Below, piece after piece: positions 59,440 through 64,000 of a stretch of 64,000 nucleotides of DNA. Position 1 is the stretch's first letter; each line of letters opens with the position of its first letter. Below the pieces are notes generated by a model. That model was not told where the DNA came from. It worked only from the letters and a program-made list of their open reading frames with translations, and made no database searches. This DNA comes from Streptomyces sp. Ag109_O5-10 (GTDB taxonomy: Bacteria > Actinomycetota > Actinomycetes > Streptomycetales > Streptomycetaceae), in contig NZ_FNTQ01000001.1 in NCBI RefSeq assembly GCF_900105755.1, positions 3,224,001 through 3,288,000 on the forward strand, read 5' to 3'. The position numbers and the translations under genes are program-made.

Positions 59440-61560
59440 ATGACGACCGAGGCTGTCTCATTCCCCCGCCGGCACGCCCGCACCCAGCGTTTCACGCTCG
59501 GCGCGCCGCGCGCGTTCACCGTGGCCCCCGACGGCTCCCGCGTGGCGTTTCTGCGCTCCGGCTCCGGCACCGACCGCTCCAACTCCCTCTGGATCCTTGA
59601 CCTGCCGAGCGGCGAGGAGCGCCTCGCGGCGGACCCCCGCACCCTGCTCGGCGGCGCCGAGGAGCACCTCTCGCCCGAGGAACGGGCCCGTCGCGAACGC
59701 AGCCGGGAGGGCGGTGCCGGCATCGTCGGCTACGCCACCGACGCGGCCCTGGAGTTGGCGTCTTTCGCCTTGTCAGGACGGCTTTTCACGGCCGAGCTCC
59801 GGGCCGGTACGGCACGCGAACTCACCGTCCCCGGGCCGGTGATCGACCCGCGCCCGTCCCCCGACGGCCGCCATGTGGCGTACGTCGCGGCGGGCACCCT
59901 GCGTGTGGTCGGCGCCGAGGGCGAGGGCGACCGGGCGCTCGCCGAGCCGGAATCGGAACAGGTCACCTACGGATTGGCCGAGTTCATCGCGGCCGAGGAG
60001 ATGGGCCGTTCGCGCGGCTTCTGGTGGTCGCCGCAGTCCGACCGGCTGCTCGTGGCGCGCGTGGACGACACGCCGGTGCAGCGGTGGTGGATCGCCGACC
60101 CCGCCCACCCGGAGCGTGAGCCACATCATGTCGCCTACCCGGCGGCGGGCACCCGGAACGCCGACGTACGCCTGTTCGCCCACGGCCTCGACGGGACGCG
60201 CACGGAGATCTCCTGGGACCGGGCGCGCTACCCGTACGTGGCGCATGTGCACTGGTCAGAGGCGGGTGCCCCACTCCTGCTCGTACAGGCGCGCGACCAG
60301 CGCAGCCAGCTGTTCCTGGCCGTGGACCCGGAGTCGGGGGCGACCCGGATGGTGCACGCCGACGAAGATCCAACATGGCTGGAACTGTTCGCCGGCGTGC
60401 CCTGCTGGAGCCCCTCCGGACAGCTGGTCCGGATCGCCGACGAGGGTGGCGCACGCGTGCTTGCGGTGGGTGAACGTCCGCTCACGGGGCCCCAGTTGCA
60501 CATCCGTGCGGTGCTCGACGTGACCGCCGACGACGTGCTGGTTTCCGCGTCCGCGGGCGAGGAGGCCGAGTCCCCCGAGATCGGCGAGGTGCACGTCTAC
60601 CGGGTGAACGAGCTCGGCGTGGAGCGCGTGTCGCAGGAGCCGGGCGTGCACACCGCCGTGCGCGCCGGGGGCGTGACCGTACTGGTCTCCGCCACCTTGG
60701 ACAGCCCGGGCGCCCGCGCCCAGGTACTGCATGACGGAAAGCACCTGGCGACTGTCACGTCATACGCCGAAGACCCCGGTTTGTCCCCGCGCGTGAGGCT
60801 CACCGAGGGGGGCGCACGTCGAATTCCGTGCGCCGTGCTTATGCCACGGGACTACCACGGGGACACTCCCCTTCCGGTTCTGCTGGACCCGTACGGGGGT
60901 CCGCACGGCCAGCGGGTGGTCGCCGCGCACAACGCCCACCTCACCTCCCAGTGGTTCGCCGACCAGGGTTTCGCGGTCGTCGTCGCCGACGGCCGGGGCA
61001 CCCCGGGCCGCTCACCGGCCTGGGAGAAGTCCATCAAGGACGACGTCGCGGCGACCGTCCTCCAGGACCAGGTCGACGCCCTCCAGGCGTTGGCCGCCGA
61101 CTTCCCCCTCGACCTGAGCAGGGTGGCGATCCGCGGCTGGTCCTTCGGCGGCTACCTCGCCGCTCTCGCGGCCCTGCGCCGCCCGGACGTCTTCCACGCG
61201 GCGGTGGTGGGCGCCCCGGTGACCGACCTGCGCCTGTACGACACCCACTACCAGGAGCGCTACCTCGGCGACCCCGGCCAACAGCCGGAGGTATACCGCC
61301 GCAACTCGGTGATCGACGACGCCGGTCTGGTCGAGGCCGCCGAACCGCACCGCCCGATGATGATCATCCACGGCCTGGCCGACGACAACGTGGTCGTGGC
61401 CCACTCCCTGCGCCTCTCCAGCGCCCTGCTGGCAGCCGGCCGCCCCCACGAGGTCCTGCCCCTGTCGGGCGTGACCCACATGACCCCACAGGAACAGGTG
61501 GCGGAGAACCTGTTGCTGCTCCAGCTGGACTTCCTCCGGCGCGCTCTCGGACTGAGCTGA
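59440..61560 (+). CDS. S9 family prolyl oligopeptidase/dipeptidyl peptidase IV-like
   Basis: 706 residues. An N-terminal beta-propeller (FTVAPDGSRVAFLRS..., with EEMGRSRGFWWSPQSDRLLVARVDDTPVQRWWI, a DPP-IV type EE motif) covers the peptidase domain. The triad is Ser568 (GWSFGGY), Asp648 or 649 (HGLADDN) and His680 (VTHMT). The enzyme should remove N-terminal X-Pro dipeptides from peptides in the cytosol; no signal is present. ATG 59440 was taken, with CAATAT ten bases upstream; the frame opens further up. Confidence 0.93.
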   Translation: MTTEAVSFPRRHARTQRFTLGAPRAFTVAPDGSRVAFLRSGSGTDRSNSLWILDLPSGEERLAADPRTLLGGAEEHLSPEERARRERSREGGAGIVGYATDAALELASFALSGRLFTAELRAGTARELTVPGPVIDPRPSPDGRHVAYVAAGTLRVVGAEGEGDRALAEPESEQVTYGLAEFIAAEEMGRSRGFWWSPQSDRLLVARVDDTPVQRWWIADPAHPEREPHHVAYPAAGTRNADVRLFAHGLDGTRTEISWDRARYPYVAHVHWSEAGAPLLLVQARDQRSQLFLAVDPESGATRMVHADEDPTWLELFAGVPCWSPSGQLVRIADEGGARVLAVGERPLTGPQLHIRAVLDVTADDVLVSASAGEEAESPEIGEVHVYRVNELGVERVSQEPGVHTAVRAGGVTVLVSATLDSPGARAQVLHDGKHLATVTSYAEDPGLSPRVRLTEGGARRIPCAVLMPRDYHGDTPLPVLLDPYGGPHGQRVVAAHNAHLTSQWFADQGFAVVVADGRGTPGRSPAWEKSIKDDVAATVLQDQVDALQALAADFPLDLSRVAIRGWSFGGYLAALAALRRPDVFHAAVVGAPVTDLRLYDTHYQERYLGDPGQQPEVYRRNSVIDDAGLVEAAEPHRPMMIIHGLADDNVVVAHSLRLSSALLAAGRPHEVLPLSGVTHMTPQEQVAENLLLLQLDFLRRALGLS

Positions 61561-61661
61561 GCCACAGCGCTCCACAGAGCACCGCGACCACCAACCGAGG
61601 AACCCCGACGAAGCACCGGCCAGGTCCGCGAGAGCGGCGCCGGTTCAGGCGCAAAAGCGGC

Positions 61662-61697
61662 AACGGGCCGGAGCGACATGGCGCGCTCCGGCCCGTT
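61662..61697. terminator. Terminator after the S9 peptidase gene
   Basis: A perfect 14-bp stem (61662-61675 with 61684-61697) and an 8-base loop followed by TTTAC. It also stands 107 bp beyond the end of oppF on the opposite strand and can stop both. Confidence 0.85.
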
Positions 61698-61804
61698 TAC
61701 GGCACCCGCACGGCCGTACGCTGAAAAGAGTGCCGCGTCCGTATATCGAGACCGGGTCGGAGAAGTTGCCTGCGTGTTAACGCGATTGGTGCACATACGC
61801 CCCG

Positions 61805-62858
<1,054 letters not shown>

Positions 62859-62866
<8 letters not shown>

Positions 62867-63845
62867 TGAGGCACTCCCTCCAGAAGTGACAGGCGCTGCC
62901 CCGGTGTTGATCCACCGGATACAGCGGCGGTTCGTCGGTGCGGCACACGTCCTGGGCCATCGGGCAGCGCGGGTTGAAGGCGCACCCCGGTGGGATGTCC
63001 ATCAGGTTGGGCGGCAGACCCTTGATGGCGTAGAGCTCCTGGCCCTTCTGGTCGAGGCGCGGGATGGAGTCGAGCAGCCCGCGCGTGTAGGGGTGGGCCG
63101 GCGCCTTGTAGATGTCGTGCACGGGCGCCGACTCGACGATCCGCCCCGCGTACATCACGGCGATCCGGTCCGCGACGTCGGCGACCACACCCAGGTCGTG
63201 CGTGATCAGGATCAGCCCCATCCGGTACTCGCGCTGCAGCTCCGCGAGCAGGTCCATGACCTGGGCCTGGACGGTCACGTCCAGGGCGGTGGTCGGTTCG
63301 TCGGCGATGACGAGCGCCGGTTCGAGGGCCAGCGCCATGCCGATCATGATGCGCTGGCGCATGCCCCCGGAGAACTGGTGCGGATAGTCCCGCACCCGCT
63401 GGGCTGCGGCCGGAATCCGCACCCGGTCCATCAGCTCGACGGCCCTGGTCCGCGCGTCCTTCCTGGACATCCCCCGGTGCACGACGAACATCTCGCCCAG
63501 CTGGTCGCCCACGCTCAGCACCGGGTTGAGCGCCGACAGCGCGTCCTGGAAGATCATCGCCATCTCGGCGCCCCGGATCTTCCGCCGCTCCTCTTCCTTC
63601 AGCTTCAGCAGGTCGCGGCCCTGGAAGAGGATCTCGCCCCCGCCGATCCGCCCGGGCGGCACGTCCAGGATCCCCATCACGGCCTGGGCGGTCACCGACT
63701 TCCCGGACCCGGACTCGCCCAGCACGGCCAGCGTCTCCCCCTCGTCGACGGCGTACGAGACGCCGTTGACCGCCTTCGCGACCCCGTCTCGCGTCCGGAA
63801 CTCCACGTGCAGGTCACGCACTTCGAGCAGCACGGCGGCGCTCAC
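62859..63845 (-). CDS. oppD: Oligopeptide ABC importer ATPase, OppD/DppD type
   Basis: 328 residues: Walker [11 protein letters not shown] loop MIFQDALSALNPVLSV, signature [16 protein letters not shown], Walker [13 protein letters not shown]. The C-terminal PPGCAFNPRCPMAQDVC carries the Cys motif of the family. GTG 63845 overlaps the permease stop by GTGA; a longer open frame runs into the permease and was dropped. Unlike the importer at 8.6-14 kb, the two ATPases are separate here. Confidence 0.95.
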
Positions 63846-64000
63846 CTCAGCTTCGGGTCGAGGGCGTCGCGCACCGCGTCGCCGAGCATGATGAAGGCCA
63901 GGACGGTGAGCGCGAGGGCCCCGGAGGGCCACAGCAGCGCGTGCGGGGCGTTGCGGATGTAGGGCGAGGCGGCGGAGATGTCGATGCCCCAGGAGACGCT
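63842..64000 (-). CDS. oppC: Oligopeptide ABC importer permease, OppC/DppC type (C-terminal end, partial)
   Basis: The last 52 codons are inside the window; the rest lies to the right. The residues SWGIDISAASPYIRNAPHALLWP, then the last helix LALTVLAFIMLGDAVRDALDPKLR, are the typical end of an OppC/DppC permease. Its stop overlaps oppD by GTGA. The operon therefore continues to the right with another permease and a binding protein expected. Confidence 0.88.
   Translation of the reverse strand, partial: SVSWGIDISAASPYIRNAPHALLWPSGALALTVLAFIMLGDAVRDALDPKLR

Overview
The window is chromosomal DNA of a Streptomyces species. The evidence is very high GC, strong third-position GC bias, many GTG starts, 4-bp GTGA/ATGA start-stop overlaps, mycothiol deacetylase, and gene order. 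From memory, the order matches the S. coelicolor core region around moeZ (about SCO5178) through mshB (SCO5126), and several blocks resemble Mycobacterium tuberculosis Rv1170-Rv1253. No tRNA, rRNA, CRISPR array, IS element or prophage was seen. Most of the window is core genome, with a few accessory-looking inserts.

Left part (1-16.8 kb): the tail of one and a complete second secreted S33 peptidase; moeZ; a leftward five-gene operon (8365 to 3366) with a PelF-type glycosyltransferase, a polytopic membrane protein, a tiny coupled ORF, a sugar epimerase and a spherulin-4-like hydrolase, which looks like an exopolysaccharide locus; a leftward peptide/nickel-type ABC importer operon (13981 to 8630) whose two ATPases are fused, preceded by a probably leaderless 30-codon Cys-rich leader peptide; a DUF3152 metzincin-like membrane protein; an alpha/beta hydrolase.

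Middle (16.8-36.5 kb): a small acidic protein, a TetR regulator, DUF3107, a ferritin-like protein, and a DEAD-box RNA helicase with a long basic repeat tail and an apparent CTG start. Next come an NYN-domain protein, a 50-residue conserved-looking peptide, MarC, a PHP phosphoesterase, a zinc-ribbon protein, a SUFU-domain protein, CorA behind a long structured leader with a short upstream ORF, an LppX-like lipoprotein, a soluble MgtE-N/CBS protein with a DUF1003 membrane protein (a magnesium theme), the Mrp Fe-S carrier, and TatB.

Right part (36.5-64 kb): the extracytoplasmic-stress sigma factor and its zinc anti-sigma factor, an O-methyltransferase with a non-canonical start, DUF3117, enoyl-CoA hydratase, DNA-3-methyladenine glycosylase, a DivIVA-like protein, FolP2, a LOG protein, lysine/peptidoglycan genes dapE and dapC, ferredoxin, a GNAT enzyme, a SirB1-like protein, a coupled ABC exporter/two-component operon with a palindromic site upstream, a six-cysteine secreted protein, a YoaR-like cell-envelope protein with a collagen-like linker, mshB, an S9 peptidase, and at the right edge an oligopeptide ABC importer (oppF, oppD, partial oppC).

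Starts were moved inward or outward from the longest open frame wherever a ribosome-binding site, a coupled overlap, a signal peptide or a conserved N terminus argued for it. Promoter and terminator calls are by eye.
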